From positions 1-40,383 of the forward strand of contig DWYM01000105.1 in the NCBI GenBank assembly GCA_019118665.1: a DNA stretch of 40,383 bases, read 5' to 3'. A model generated the notes under the pieces. That model was given only the letters and a program-made list of their open reading frames with translations, ran no database searches and was not told the DNA's origin. Each line of letters begins with the position of its first letter. The first letter of the stretch is position 1. Both the position numbers and the translations under genes were made by a program. Of the stretch, positions 8,116 to 16,199 are shown piece by piece. The DNA comes from Candidatus Mediterraneibacter intestinipullorum. Its GTDB lineage: Bacteria; Bacillota; Clostridia; Lachnospirales; Lachnospiraceae.

Positions 8116-8748
8116 TCATTCTATAATGTTTTCACGGTGGAGGCAACGATTTTTAACATTACCGTCTGTTATGGCTTGCCCTCTTTGTTTTGTATGGACG
8201 CTTAACTGCTCATCGATTCCTCCTCTGCCCATCTCCAGCAAAAACTCTGATATGTAAGATAAATCATATCTCTTCAGCTCAATGGCTTCTTTTCCGGAAA
8301 TATGCTCCGGTGTCATTTCCAGCATACACAGAGGCTTCCACTCTCTTTCAATGGCTCTCTTCCGATTCTCCTCCGTATCGGCAGGAGCATACTTGAGCGC
8401 CAGCTTTTCGATGGAGTCCCATTTCTCCTCATCATTTTCCAGGATCCGGATCGTGCCAAATACAATAACACTTCTGAAATAGGTCGTATACTCCTTCGGC
8501 ACGATGTGATCCTGATCAATGACACAAAAGGATGCCTTCGGGTTCCTTCATATGGCGTCCAGCTTATGGCCGCTCCTGGCACAGTGGAAGTAGAGCTTTT
8601 CCCCATCATAGACATAGCTGATGGGGACGGCATATGGATAATCGTAGTCTCCTGCAAGAGCAAGGACGCCGGACGTTCCCCGGTCCAGGACAGCAGCGGA
8701 TTCTTCTATCGACAGCGCCTGTTTTTTTCTTCTCAACTCACGAAACAT
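8116..8748 (-). pseudogene. NimA-like pyridoxamine 5'-phosphate oxidase-family protein, in-frame TGA
   Basis: The reading frame begins MFRELRRKKQALS and contains SGVLALAGDYDYPYAVPISY and YFHCARSGHKLDAI. These are typical of the small FMN-binding split-barrel proteins related to NimA (5-nitroimidazole resistance) and pyridoxamine phosphate oxidase. After residue 66 a TGA occurs at 8548-8550. The same frame then continues with family sequence (RNPKASFCVIDQDHI, then EYTTYFRSVIVFG), so the lesion is a nonsense codon and not a frameshift. The C-terminus runs about 40 residues past the usual EAIEL end with unrelated sequence. Translation could restart at a GTG at 8502, but that product would lack half the barrel. 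Confidence 0.75.
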
Positions 8749-8869
8749 AATGTTTCCTCCTTTAGCTCATGGACCATGATACACTTTCACATGGCAATCG
8801 TCAATCTTTCCTTCAAAAAGCATTTTGTCAGGGACCGCCAAATCCGGCCGCGGCTGTCAGAGGTAAATG

Positions 8870-8900
8870 AAAAACGGCCAATCTCACAAGACTGGCCGCT
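8870..8900 (-). terminator. terminator of the siderophore importer operon
   Basis: On the minus strand CGGCCA (8898-8893) pairs with TGGCCG (8880-8875) and is followed by five T residues. It lies about 40 bp after the stop of the binding-protein gene, as expected for a rho-independent terminator. Confidence 0.7.
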
Positions 8901-8939
8901 TCCAAATATCAATATCCGCTTTCTGCTGCTTTGTGCAGA

Positions 8940-9956
8940 TTACTGCAGCAGAGGTCCCTCCAGATCCTGGAGCATGATGTCCAGCGCATTGATTCCGCCC
9001 TCAGCCGTATACCACACAGCCGGGTTGCCAAGATAAACGATGTTGCCGTTCTTATACGCGTCTGTTCCCTGGACGAGCTCATTCTCCACGATTTCCTGAG
9101 CGAGCTGCGCTCCCTCTGTGCCGATGGCCGCATCGCGGTCCATGACAAAGATATACTCCGGATTCTTCTCAACTACAAATTCAAATGAAGCCTCATTTCC
9201 ATGTGTGGACGTTGCTTCTTCCGCATCAAGCCCCACATTTTCAAAACCGATCTCATTACTGATGATGGAGCATCTTCCGTCGCTTCCAAGAATGTTGAAC
9301 CCGCCGCTGGTGCACATGCCCACGATCGCTGTTTTATTTTCCGCGAATGCAGCCAGTTCCGCAATCCTCTCATCAAATCCTGCCATCAGCGCATCTGCCT
9401 CGTCCTCTTTCCCGAAGATAGACGCGATCGTTGACGCGTTGTCGCGCACGCTTTCCACAAGCCCTTTCTCTGTATCCGTCGCGAGATACACGACCGGGGC
9501 GATGGCGCTCAGGTCATCATATACGGAGGAAAGACGCCCGCCGATGAAGATAACTTCAGGCTCGCATGCCATGACCGCTTCCAGGTCCGCTTCCTTGATC
9601 GTTCCGAGATTTGATATCGCATCATTTGTCACATAATCCTGAAGATACTCAATAGATGTGGTGGCGCTTCCGACAACACTGTCCCCTTCTCCGATGCTGT
9701 CGATGATATCCAGGGCAGCCATATCCAGGATTGCCACACGCTCAGGCTTGTACGGCACTTCCAGAGAAGTCTCCTCTCCGCTTCCGTTGAGGCTGGTAAT
9801 AGTCACCGTCTCAGGCTCAGACGCATCACTGCTTTCATCTGTCTGCGTATCTGCCGCTGCATCTGCCGCCGTATCTTCCGTTCCCTTTGAACCGCACGCA
9901 GCAAGTGAAAATGCCATCGCGCCTGCCAGCATCAATGTAATGAGTCTTTTTTTCAT
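8940..9956 (-). CDS. siderophore ABC transporter substrate-binding lipoprotein (YclQ/CeuE-like)
   Basis: This 338-aa lipoprotein captures an iron-siderophore outside the membrane and delivers it to the adjacent permeases. The signal peptide ends in a lipobox with Cys21 (SLAAC). An acidic Ala/Asp/Thr-rich linker is followed by the class III binding-protein fold (Peripla_BP_2). Landmarks are PERVAILDMAALDIIDSIGEG near 69-89, PEVIFIGGRLSSVYDDLSAI and NPEYIFVMDRDAAIG. The gene order permease, permease, ATPase, binding protein equals that of B. subtilis yclNOPQ, whose substrate is petrobactin; the ligand here is unknown. It starts 33 bp after the ATPase stop with an AAGGAGAG site and ends at a terminator, so it is the last gene of the operon. 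Confidence 0.9.
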   Translation of the reverse strand: MKKRLITLMLAGAMAFSLAACGSKGTEDTAADAAADTQTDESSDASEPETVTITSLNGSGEETSLEVPYKPERVAILDMAALDIIDSIGEGDSVVGSATTSIEYLQDYVTNDAISNLGTIKEADLEAVMACEPEVIFIGGRLSSVYDDLSAIAPVVYLATDTEKGLVESVRDNASTIASIFGKEDEADALMAGFDERIAELAAFAENKTAIVGMCTSGGFNILGSDGRCSIISNEIGFENVGLDAEEATSTHGNEASFEFVVEKNPEYIFVMDRDAAIGTEGAQLAQEIVENELVQGTDAYKNGNIVYLGNPAVWYTAEGGINALDIMLQDLEGPLLQ

Positions 9957-9989
9957 GATTGTTTTCTCTCCTTTTCTTAAACTGTTTCA

Positions 9990-10742
9990 TTAGTAATAGA
10001 TCGATAAGGGTTTTCCCTGTATCTTCCGGATCTCAAAATCCACCTTGTAGATTTCCGAGAGATTCTCTTTTGTTATCACTTCATCAACTGTTCCGAACTT
10101 CGCGATCTTCCCATCCATGAACGCGCAGATATAGTCGGAATAAAACGCCGCGTAGTTGATCTCGTGGAGTACCAGCACCACGGTCTTGCCCAGCTCGTCG
10201 CACAGTCTGCGGACAATCTTCATCATGTTTGTGGCATGATAGATATCCAGGTTATTGGTGGGCTCATCCAGGAGCACATAGTCTGTATCCTGCGCGATGA
10301 CCATGGCGATCAGGGCTCTCTGCCTCTGGCCTCCTGAGAGCTCATCGATATACCTGTCCTTGTATTCCTCCAGCTCCATATATCCGATCGCCCTGTCAAT
10401 GATCACCCTGTCCTCTTTTGTGAGCCGGTTTCCCGAATACGGAAACCGCCCGAAGGCTGCCAGCTCCTGGACAGTCAGTTTCATCTGGATATGATTGGTC
10501 TGCGTGAGGATGGCAAGCTTTTTCGCCAGCTCTTTGCTCTTCCACTTGCCGATATCTTTTCCGTGGAAATCAACCAGTCCCTCATCCCTTGCCACCAGCC
10601 TGGAAATGATTCCCATGACCGTGGATTTCCCGGCTCCGTTGGGACCGATCAGGGAGAGGACTTTTCCTTTTGGGATCTCAAATGAGACAGAATCCACCAC
10701 CGGCTTCCCATCATATTTTTTCGTCAGTTCTTTTATTATCAT
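9990..10742 (-). CDS. siderophore ABC transporter ATP-binding protein (YclP-like)
   Basis: This 250-aa ATPase powers siderophore import on the cytoplasmic face. Walker A is GPNGAGKST near 34-42, the signature is LSGGQRQR near 139-146, and Walker B with the following D-loop is VLLDEPTNNLD near 157-168. The H-loop lies in VLHEINYAAF. Length is normal for FecE/YclP-type ATPases. It starts three bases after the second permease stop, with GGAGGG inside the end of that gene, so expression is coupled. Confidence 0.93.
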   Translation of the reverse strand: MIIKELTKKYDGKPVVDSVSFEIPKGKVLSLIGPNGAGKSTVMGIISRLVARDEGLVDFHGKDIGKWKSKELAKKLAILTQTNHIQMKLTVQELAAFGRFPYSGNRLTKEDRVIIDRAIGYMELEEYKDRYIDELSGGQRQRALIAMVIAQDTDYVLLDEPTNNLDIYHATNMMKIVRRLCDELGKTVVLVLHEINYAAFYSDYICAFMDGKIAKFGTVDEVITKENLSEIYKVDFEIRKIQGKPLSIYY

Positions 10743-10745
10743 ATA

Positions 10746-11723
10746 TCAAACCCTCCGTCTCGTCAGCAGCAGGTACAAGAAATAAATCCCTCCGCCCACT
10801 GTGATAAACACGCTCACCGGTATGGCATATGTATAGACATGCTCCACGATTAGCTGTCCGACCACCAGCACGATCACGCCGAAAAGAGCGCTTCCCAAAA
10901 TGAGCTGGCCGTGGCGGTATGTGTGCAGGAGCTGACGCGAAAGATTTGCGATGATAAGACCCAGAAATGATATGGGCCCCACCATTGCCGTTGCCACGGC
11001 GATGCAAACCGTCACTCCCAGCAGCAGCCTCCGGATCGTCCGGTCATAATCCACGCCCAGGTTGATCGCCTGCTGCCTGCCAAGTGTGATCACATTGAGA
11101 AGGGCGAGGTCTTTTCTCAGGATGATGACCAGAAGGACAAGAACGATTAGCGCGAATACGATAATCTCCGAATTTATGCTGCTGAAGCTCGCCACCAGCG
11201 TGTTCAGAAGATTGTCATATTCGTTCGGGTCCATAACCCTGGTCAGAGTGGACTGGATGCTGGAAAAGAACGATGTCAGCACGGTCCCGATGAGCAGCAC
11301 ATACAGCACGTTATAGTTTGTCTTCTTAAAGAGCCAGCCGTAGATCAGCGTCGCCGTGATGCCCATGATGACCAGGTCCACCGCAAATGAGACGTTCGCG
11401 TTGTTAGCCAGTATGCTGGCAGAGCCCGCGAAGAATACCACGCCGGTGTGTATCAGCGTGTAGAGAGAATTCATTCCCAACAGACACGGCGTGACGATCG
11501 TATTATTGATCACCGACTGGAATATAAGGGACGCACCGCCAATGGCAAACGCTGTGATCACCATGACGATCAGCTTCGGTGTCCGTATCTGCAGCGCGTA
11601 GGCGAACAGCTTTGAGTTGCTGAAATTTACATCCACCAGCATATACGCAGCGGACGCCAGAACCGCCAGCACAGTCATGATGAGCAGCTTCCTGATGTTG
11701 ATATAATATGCTTTTGTCTTCAT
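10746..11723 (-). CDS. siderophore ABC transporter permease (YclO-like)
   Basis: This 325-aa FecCD-family membrane protein has about nine hydrophobic segments. It forms one half of the heterodimeric permease with the preceding gene. Conserved stretches include FQSVINNTIVTPCLLGMNSLY near 68-88 and VGPISFLGLIIANLSRQL near 248-265, the region that contacts the ATPase. Its ATG overlaps the stop of the upstream permease (ATGA-type overlap at 11720-11723). The protein ends with a basic tail (TRRRV). Confidence 0.92.
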   Translation of the reverse strand: MKTKAYYINIRKLLIMTVLAVLASAAYMLVDVNFSNSKLFAYALQIRTPKLIVMVITAFAIGGASLIFQSVINNTIVTPCLLGMNSLYTLIHTGVVFFAGSASILANNANVSFAVDLVIMGITATLIYGWLFKKTNYNVLYVLLIGTVLTSFFSSIQSTLTRVMDPNEYDNLLNTLVASFSSINSEIIVFALIVLVLLVIILRKDLALLNVITLGRQQAINLGVDYDRTIRRLLLGVTVCIAVATAMVGPISFLGLIIANLSRQLLHTYRHGQLILGSALFGVIVLVVGQLIVEHVYTYAIPVSVFITVGGGIYFLYLLLTRRRV

Positions 11724-12727
11724 TGGCCGTCACCTCCGTCCAAACCGGAGATGCTGCCGGCACAGCATGATGTTTCCGGCCCTCTCAGGTTGACCGCCTT
11801 CCTTCCGTGTTTCAGACGGTACAGAAGGAGCCCGATAAAGAGGAGGCTTCCGACTATGCCGACGATCAGTTCGATAGGAAGCTCATAGGGCTGTATGACG
11901 ATCCTCCCGATCATGTCGCACACAAGGACAAAGATTGCCCCGAACAGGGCTGTGTCCACCAGTGTTCCCCGGATTTTGTCCCCTTTGAACATTGCCACGA
12001 TATTCGGCACGATCAATCCGATATAGGAGATCGCCCCCACTACGACCACAACGGAAGCTGTGATCATCGCCGCGATGGTAAGCCCCATGAACAGTACCAG
12101 ATTATACGGTACGCCAAGATTTCTGGAGAAGTCTTTCCCCATGCCGACAATGTTGAAATGATTGGCAAACACAAAGGCAAGGATGACCAGAGGGACTACA
12201 AGATAAACGATCTCATATCTTCCCCGGAGCACAAGAGAAAAGTGTCCGGTCAGCCAGGAGGACAACGCCTGTGTCATCTCGTATTTGAACGCAAGATAAT
12301 TTGTGATGCCGCCGATCACATTGCCGAACATAATTCCCACCAGGGGGACCATCACCACATCCTTGAACTGGATCCGCTGGATAAACCATACAAAGATCCA
12401 TGTCCCCAGGATGGCTGTTATAAACGCAAACACAGCCCTGCCCCACAATGTGGAACCCGGCAGGAACACAAGCGCCAGGAGAATCCCGAACTGGGCGGAC
12501 GATATGGTGGCTCCCGTTGTGGGAGAGACAAATTTATTTTGACACAACTGCTGCATGATCAGTCCCGCCGTGCTCATGCCGACTCCTGTACACAGGATGG
12601 CCAGCAGCCTGGGAAGACGCGAGATCAGGAATATCTCCCACTTTTCAGGGTCCCCTTTTGCCAGCAGAGACAGATCCATGTCAATAACGCCTACAAACAG
12701 CGATATAAATGCCAGAATGACCAGCAC
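11720..12727 (-). CDS. siderophore ABC transporter permease (YclN-like)
   Basis: This is a FecCD-family permease, the first gene of the operon, with nine or so hydrophobic segments. SRLPRLLAILCTGVGMSTAG near 36-55 and VGAISYIGLIVPNIVAMFKG are hallmark motifs. The given start is a GTG (12727), giving 335 aa, but it has no ribosome binding site. The frame stays open upstream, and the peptide GKRLTVILAVVLVILAF fits the usual N-terminus. An AAAGGGGG site at about 12771-12778 lies 10 bp before an in-frame ATA at 12760, where homologues would have ATG. The true start is therefore probably ATA at 12760 (346 aa) or a mutated ATG. The C-terminal 25 residues after the last helix are unusual and cysteine-containing. 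Confidence 0.88.
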   Translation of the reverse strand: MLVILAFISLFVGVIDMDLSLLAKGDPEKWEIFLISRLPRLLAILCTGVGMSTAGLIMQQLCQNKFVSPTTGATISSAQFGILLALVFLPGSTLWGRAVFAFITAILGTWIFVWFIQRIQFKDVVMVPLVGIMFGNVIGGITNYLAFKYEMTQALSSWLTGHFSLVLRGRYEIVYLVVPLVILAFVFANHFNIVGMGKDFSRNLGVPYNLVLFMGLTIAAMITASVVVVVGAISYIGLIVPNIVAMFKGDKIRGTLVDTALFGAIFVLVCDMIGRIVIQPYELPIELIVGIVGSLLFIGLLLYRLKHGRKAVNLRGPETSCCAGSISGLDGGDGQ

Positions 12728-12800
12728 AACCGCCAGAATAACTGTTAATCTTTTTCCTATGATGCTATATCCCCCTTTCGTGTTTTCTTCAGCGAGGTTG

Positions 12801-12832
12801 ATTATAGCATAAATTAGTTTTGACTAACTAAT
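12801..12832 (-). promoter_or_regulatory. promoter and DtxR-like operator of the siderophore importer operon
   Basis: A perfect TATAAT -10 box lies at 12801-12806 on the minus strand. Directly upstream, at 12813-12832, is an inverted repeat with 7-bp arms ATTAGTT and AACTAAT around AGTCAA. It covers the spacer and -35 position, which has no good consensus of its own. The repeat resembles the TTAGGTTAG-type half sites bound by DtxR/IdeR iron repressors. Iron repression of the operon is the likely meaning, by inference. Confidence 0.55.
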
Positions 12833-12865
12833 ATCGTTTTGGAATACATCCTCAAGCGCTATTTG

Positions 12866-13768
12866 TTATAACACCTGCTTCAGCCTTTTGATAAATTCCA
12901 CGCACGGCCTGCTTAATTCATGATTTTCCCTTGCCACCCAGCCCACTGCCAGGAAGGGCTCGCAGTCGTTGATGGTCAGCGTTTTCACGCCGTATTCCTG
13001 GTACTGATCCCGGGGAAAATTGATGCCCATGGCGCAGATATCCGTGTTCACGAGCGCATTGATAAACACATATTCACTGGTCGTACAGATCACATTGTTC
13101 AGCATCTCTCTTTTTATGATGCCCAGGCTGACGGATTCCAGATGATGCTCCATGGAAAAATAATCCCGGACTCCGCTGATGAACTTCAGGCCCGGCAGCT
13201 CGGAAAAGCTGATGCTGTCCTTCTCATACAGAGGGTTGTTCCTTCCCACATAAACGCACAATTCTTTTGTATCCATGGGACAGAATTTCAGATTCTTGTG
13301 CGTAAGGATGTGCTGGAATGAGGTGAGCTGGTTCTGTGCGATAAATACGACTCCCAGCTCAGATAGTCCTTTTTTCACATTGTCCGTGATCTCTTCCGCT
13401 GTCCCCTGAAGATGCTCGATATTGTATTTTTCATCTGTCTCTTTATAGAAATCGATGAGAAACTTGGCCAGCAGATTGCTGGAAAATGTAGACACCGCCA
13501 GCTTTGCGCCGGGGTTGACAGACACGGTACTGTTGATCATCTGGATATTTTTCAGGATATTCTGGGCATACTCCTCGATCGTCTCTCCAAAGGGAGTAAG
13601 CTTTATCCCTTTACTGCTTCTCTCAAACAGGCTTCTCCCAAGCTCTTTTTCAAAGCCTGAGATCACCTTGCTCACATTCGGCTGGGATGTATACAGACAC
13701 TCCGCCGCTTTATTAAAGCTGCCTTTTTCACAGGCAGCCACAAAATACTCTAACTGTTTTATTTCCAT
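12866..13768 (-). CDS. LysR-family transcriptional regulator
   Basis: This is a 300-aa LysR-type regulator from the chosen start. The N-terminal winged helix-turn-helix reads MEIKQLEYFVAACEKGSFNK and continues TSQPNVSKVISGFEKELGRSLFERSSKGIKLTPFG. The rest is the periplasmic-binding-like inducer domain (LCVYVGRNNPLYEKD and later). A frame 19 codons longer exists, but ATG 13768 has an AGGGAG site at the right distance and matches the family start, so the longer form is rejected. It lies 138 bp upstream of the siderophore importer on the same strand. It could regulate that operon, itself through the palindrome at 13791-13814, or unrelated genes. The inducer is unknown. Confidence 0.9.
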   Translation of the reverse strand: MEIKQLEYFVAACEKGSFNKAAECLYTSQPNVSKVISGFEKELGRSLFERSSKGIKLTPFGETIEEYAQNILKNIQMINSTVSVNPGAKLAVSTFSSNLLAKFLIDFYKETDEKYNIEHLQGTAEEITDNVKKGLSELGVVFIAQNQLTSFQHILTHKNLKFCPMDTKELCVYVGRNNPLYEKDSISFSELPGLKFISGVRDYFSMEHHLESVSLGIIKREMLNNVICTTSEYVFINALVNTDICAMGINFPRDQYQEYGVKTLTINDCEPFLAVGWVARENHELSRPCVEFIKRLKQVL

Positions 13769-13790
13769 CTTTTGTCTCCCTGTCATATCG

Positions 13791-13838
13791 TATAGTTCGC
13801 TATAGCTAACTATATAACAGATCATGTACGAAGGTCAA
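13791..13838 (-). promoter_or_regulatory. lysR promoter with 24-bp near-perfect palindrome
   Basis: On the minus strand TTGACC (13833-13838) and TATATA (13811-13816) are spaced 16 bp apart. A palindrome at 13791-13814, with arms of 12 bases differing at one pair (TATAGTTCGCTA and its near-complement), overlaps the -10 box. It ends about 22 bp before the lysR start codon. This is the expected position for autoregulation. Confidence 0.55.
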
Positions 13839-13853
13839 TATTTTACAGAGGAT

Positions 13854-14810
13854 TCAGCTGATCCCCCTCATGGTAAGCTGGATCCGCTTCTTTTTCAGAT
13901 CCACGCTCATCACTTTCACACCCACGATATCGCCTACGCTCACCGCCTCCAGCGGGTGTTTGATATACCGGTCCGTAATCTGGGAAATATGGACGAGACC
14001 GTCCTGGTGAACGCCGATATCCACGAACACGCCGAAGTCGATCACGTTTCTCACCGTGCCTTTGAGGATCATCCCTTCTTTCAGGTCCTTCATTTCCAGC
14101 ACATCCGTGCGAAGGATCGGCCTGGGCATCTCATCGCGGGGATCTCTCGCCGGCTTCTCCAGCTCTTTCACGATGTCCCGGAGCGTGATCTCCCCAACGC
14201 CCAGTTCTTCCGCCAGGCTCTTATAATCTTTAATGGACAGGGAAAGCCCGGTCAGGTTGTGCCGCGCCACATCCTCAGGCGCGTAGCCCTGTCTCTCCAG
14301 AAGTTTTTCCACCGCCTCATAGGACTCCGGGTGAACGCCCGTGCCGTCCAGCGGGTTCTTCCCCTCTGTAATGCGCATGAAACCGGCGCACTGCTCGAAT
14401 GCTTTTGGTCCCAGCTTCGGCACCTTAAGAAGCTCTCTCCGGTCGGAAAACCTCCCATTCTCTTCCCTGTATGCCACGATATTTTTGGCCACCGTTCCAC
14501 TGATGCCGGAAATGTAAGATAAAAGCGGCGCTGACGCGGTGTTCAGGTCCACGCCAACCTTATTTACACAGTCCTCCACCACGCCGTTCAAGGATTCCCC
14601 CAGCTTCTTCTGGTTCATATCATGCTGGTACTGGCCCACTCCGATGGACTTGGGATCGATCTTCACCAGCTCTGCCAGGGGGTCCTGGAGCCGCCGGGCG
14701 ATGGACGCCGCGCTTCTCTGTCCCACATCAAACTTTGGAAACTCCTCGCTCGCCAGCTTGCTTGCCGAGTAGACGGACGCTCCGGCCTCGTTGACGATCA
14801 CATACTGCAC
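13854..14810 (-). CDS. tex: Tex, C-terminal part after in-frame TAG
   Basis: These 318 residues are the second part of Tex, an RNA/DNA-binding transcription accessory factor. The segment begins at a GTG that is simply the next start codon after the TAG, with no ribosome binding site of its own. It contains the rest of the YqgF-like fold ([18 protein letters not shown]), the helix-hairpin-helix region ([19 protein letters not shown] and [18 protein letters not shown]), and the C-terminal S1 RNA-binding domain at about 245-318 ([20 protein letters not shown]). Sequence quality is high and no other lesion is seen, so the stop is recent, suppressed or an error. If not read through, this part is probably not made. 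Confidence 0.85.
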   Translation of the reverse strand: MQYVIVNEAGASVYSASKLASEEFPKFDVGQRSAASIARRLQDPLAELVKIDPKSIGVGQYQHDMNQKKLGESLNGVVEDCVNKVGVDLNTASAPLLSYISGISGTVAKNIVAYREENGRFSDRRELLKVPKLGPKAFEQCAGFMRITEGKNPLDGTGVHPESYEAVEKLLERQGYAPEDVARHNLTGLSLSIKDYKSLAEELGVGEITLRDIVKELEKPARDPRDEMPRPILRTDVLEMKDLKEGMILKGTVRNVIDFGVFVDIGVHQDGLVHISQITDRYIKHPLEAVSVGDIVGVKVMSVDLKKKRIQLTMRGIS

Positions 14811-14816
14811 CTTCTC

Positions 14817-16010
14817 CTACGGGATCTCTTTTAACAGCTCCACGATAAACTGCTCTGATTCTCTGGAAGCGGTTCCATTGCCGAGAGAGATAAGAGAAAT
14901 ATGGTACTTTGGGATGATCTTTTTCAGAAGATCCTTGCTCGCCTTGATTTTCTGGGGCGTGGTGGGCGCAGTCGGGTAAATGACCGTCGTTCCGATCACC
15001 TTCCCTGTAGGATCCACCACCGCCAGCTTACACCCGGTGCGGAACGCCGGGTCCCAGCCCAGCACCACCTTTCCCGCGATCGGGGGCTGCATCAGGAGTT
15101 GGTGCAGATTCTTGCCGAAGACTTCGATGGCGCCATCCTCCGCCTTCTCTGTCAGCTCGTTGCGTATCTCCCTCTCTATCGCCGGGGCAATGAGCCTCTG
15201 ATAACTGTCCGCCACTGTCTCCCGCAAGAGGGGCGTTGTATATGGATTGTCCGTGTGTATCACTTTTTTCTCCAGATAGCGGAGGATATCCTCCTCGGGC
15301 GCTTCTACCTTTACAGTCAGGAACTTTTCCTTCTCTCCCCGGTTCAGGGCAAGGCTCCTGTGTCCTGCCAGCTTTGAGACAGGTTCCTCGAACTCATAGT
15401 ACATCTCATACACGGACTCCGCCTCCGGGTCTTTTGCCGCGGAAATGACTTTTCCCTTCTTCATGGTCGCGTTTCTGATCCAGCTCCGGTAATCCGCGTT
15501 ATCCGAAATGCTCTCCGCAATGATGTCCGCTGCTCCCTGGATCGCCTCCTCCGCGATCTTTACTTCTTTTTCTTCCGATACATATTCCCTGGCAGTCTCT
15601 TCCAGCGGCTCTGCCGCTCTCTGAAGCATGATATAGGCTGCCAGCGGCTCCAGCCCTTTTTCCTTCGCTATGGTGGCCCGGGTGCGGCGCTTCGGACGAT
15701 ACGGACGGTACAGATCTTCCACTGCCACCTGGGTCTCCGCCGCAAGGATCTGGCTCTTAAGCTCTTCTGTCAACTTTCCCTGCTCCTCGATGCTGGAGAG
15801 GACCTGCTCCTTTTTTTCCTCCAGGTTTCTCAGATAAAGCAGGCGTTCATAGAGTTTCCTGAGCGGTTCATCGTTGAGTGAACCGGTTGCTTCCTTCCTG
15901 TACCGGGAGATAAATGGGATCGTATTCCCCTCATCTATCAAATCCACAGCGGCATCGACCTGCCAGCGATCCACGCCAAGTTCTTCTGTCAATTTCTGAT
16001 TAATGTCCAT
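14817..16010 (-). CDS. tex: Tex, N-terminal part ending at in-frame TAG
   Basis: These 397 residues start MDINQKLTEELGVDRWQVDA and follow the Tex N-terminal helical region: FISRYRKEATGSLNDEPLRKL, then VEDLYRPYRPKRRTRATIAKEKGLEPLA. They enter the YqgF/RNase H-like domain (GWDPAFRTGCKLAVVD near 319-334) and stop at TAG (14817-14819) after LLKEIP. The next codons continue the family sequence in the same frame. Joined, the two parts give a protein of about 718 aa, the usual Tex length. Tex is usually non-essential but important for surface-factor expression in several bacteria. The truncated product would lack the helix-hairpin-helix and S1 domains needed for nucleic acid binding. Confidence 0.85.
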   Translation of the reverse strand: MDINQKLTEELGVDRWQVDAAVDLIDEGNTIPFISRYRKEATGSLNDEPLRKLYERLLYLRNLEEKKEQVLSSIEEQGKLTEELKSQILAAETQVAVEDLYRPYRPKRRTRATIAKEKGLEPLAAYIMLQRAAEPLEETAREYVSEEKEVKIAEEAIQGAADIIAESISDNADYRSWIRNATMKKGKVISAAKDPEAESVYEMYYEFEEPVSKLAGHRSLALNRGEKEKFLTVKVEAPEEDILRYLEKKVIHTDNPYTTPLLRETVADSYQRLIAPAIEREIRNELTEKAEDGAIEVFGKNLHQLLMQPPIAGKVVLGWDPAFRTGCKLAVVDPTGKVIGTTVIYPTAPTTPQKIKASKDLLKKIIPKYHISLISLGNGTASRESEQFIVELLKEIP

Positions 16011-16145
16011 TCCTGTTACCCTCTCTGTACGACTTATATCATTTTAAAGATGTATCCCATAAAATACATCTCATATTGTACCAGTTTACCGGCGTTACGG
16101 CTAGTACCGATCGTAATTCTGTGACTTTTTCTGCTGACACAGAAC

Positions 16146-16181
16146 GGAAGCGCCGCTCACTCATCCGCGAACGGCGCTTCC
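16146..16181. terminator. strong hairpin between tex and the 1657-aa surface gene
   Basis: Perfect 10-bp arms GGAAGCGCCG (16146-16155) and CGGCGCTTCC (16172-16181) enclose a 16-base loop. It begins 18 bp after the surface-protein stop, so it probably ends that transcript. There is no T tract after it on the minus strand, so intrinsic termination would be weak, or it may protect the 3' end. Confidence 0.5.
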
Positions 16182-16199
16182 TGCTTTGATCTACATTCT

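Noticed and set aside
8548-8550. TGA in the nim-like gene as selenocysteine
   Set aside because: The family has a basic residue, not cysteine, at this position, and no SECIS-like stem was evident just after the codon.
8302-9036. Plus-strand frame of 244 codons opposite nim and the binding-protein gene
   Set aside because: It is the antisense of two recognisable genes and has no domain of its own.
11807-12748. Plus-strand frame of 313 codons opposite the YclN-like permease
   Set aside because: Composition is very rich in His, Asp and Gln, typical of an antisense of membrane protein codons.
14817-14819. TAG in tex as pyrrolysine or a reassigned codon
   Set aside because: TAG ends sfsA-mutY in this window, no Pyl genes are seen, and Tex does not use pyrrolysine.
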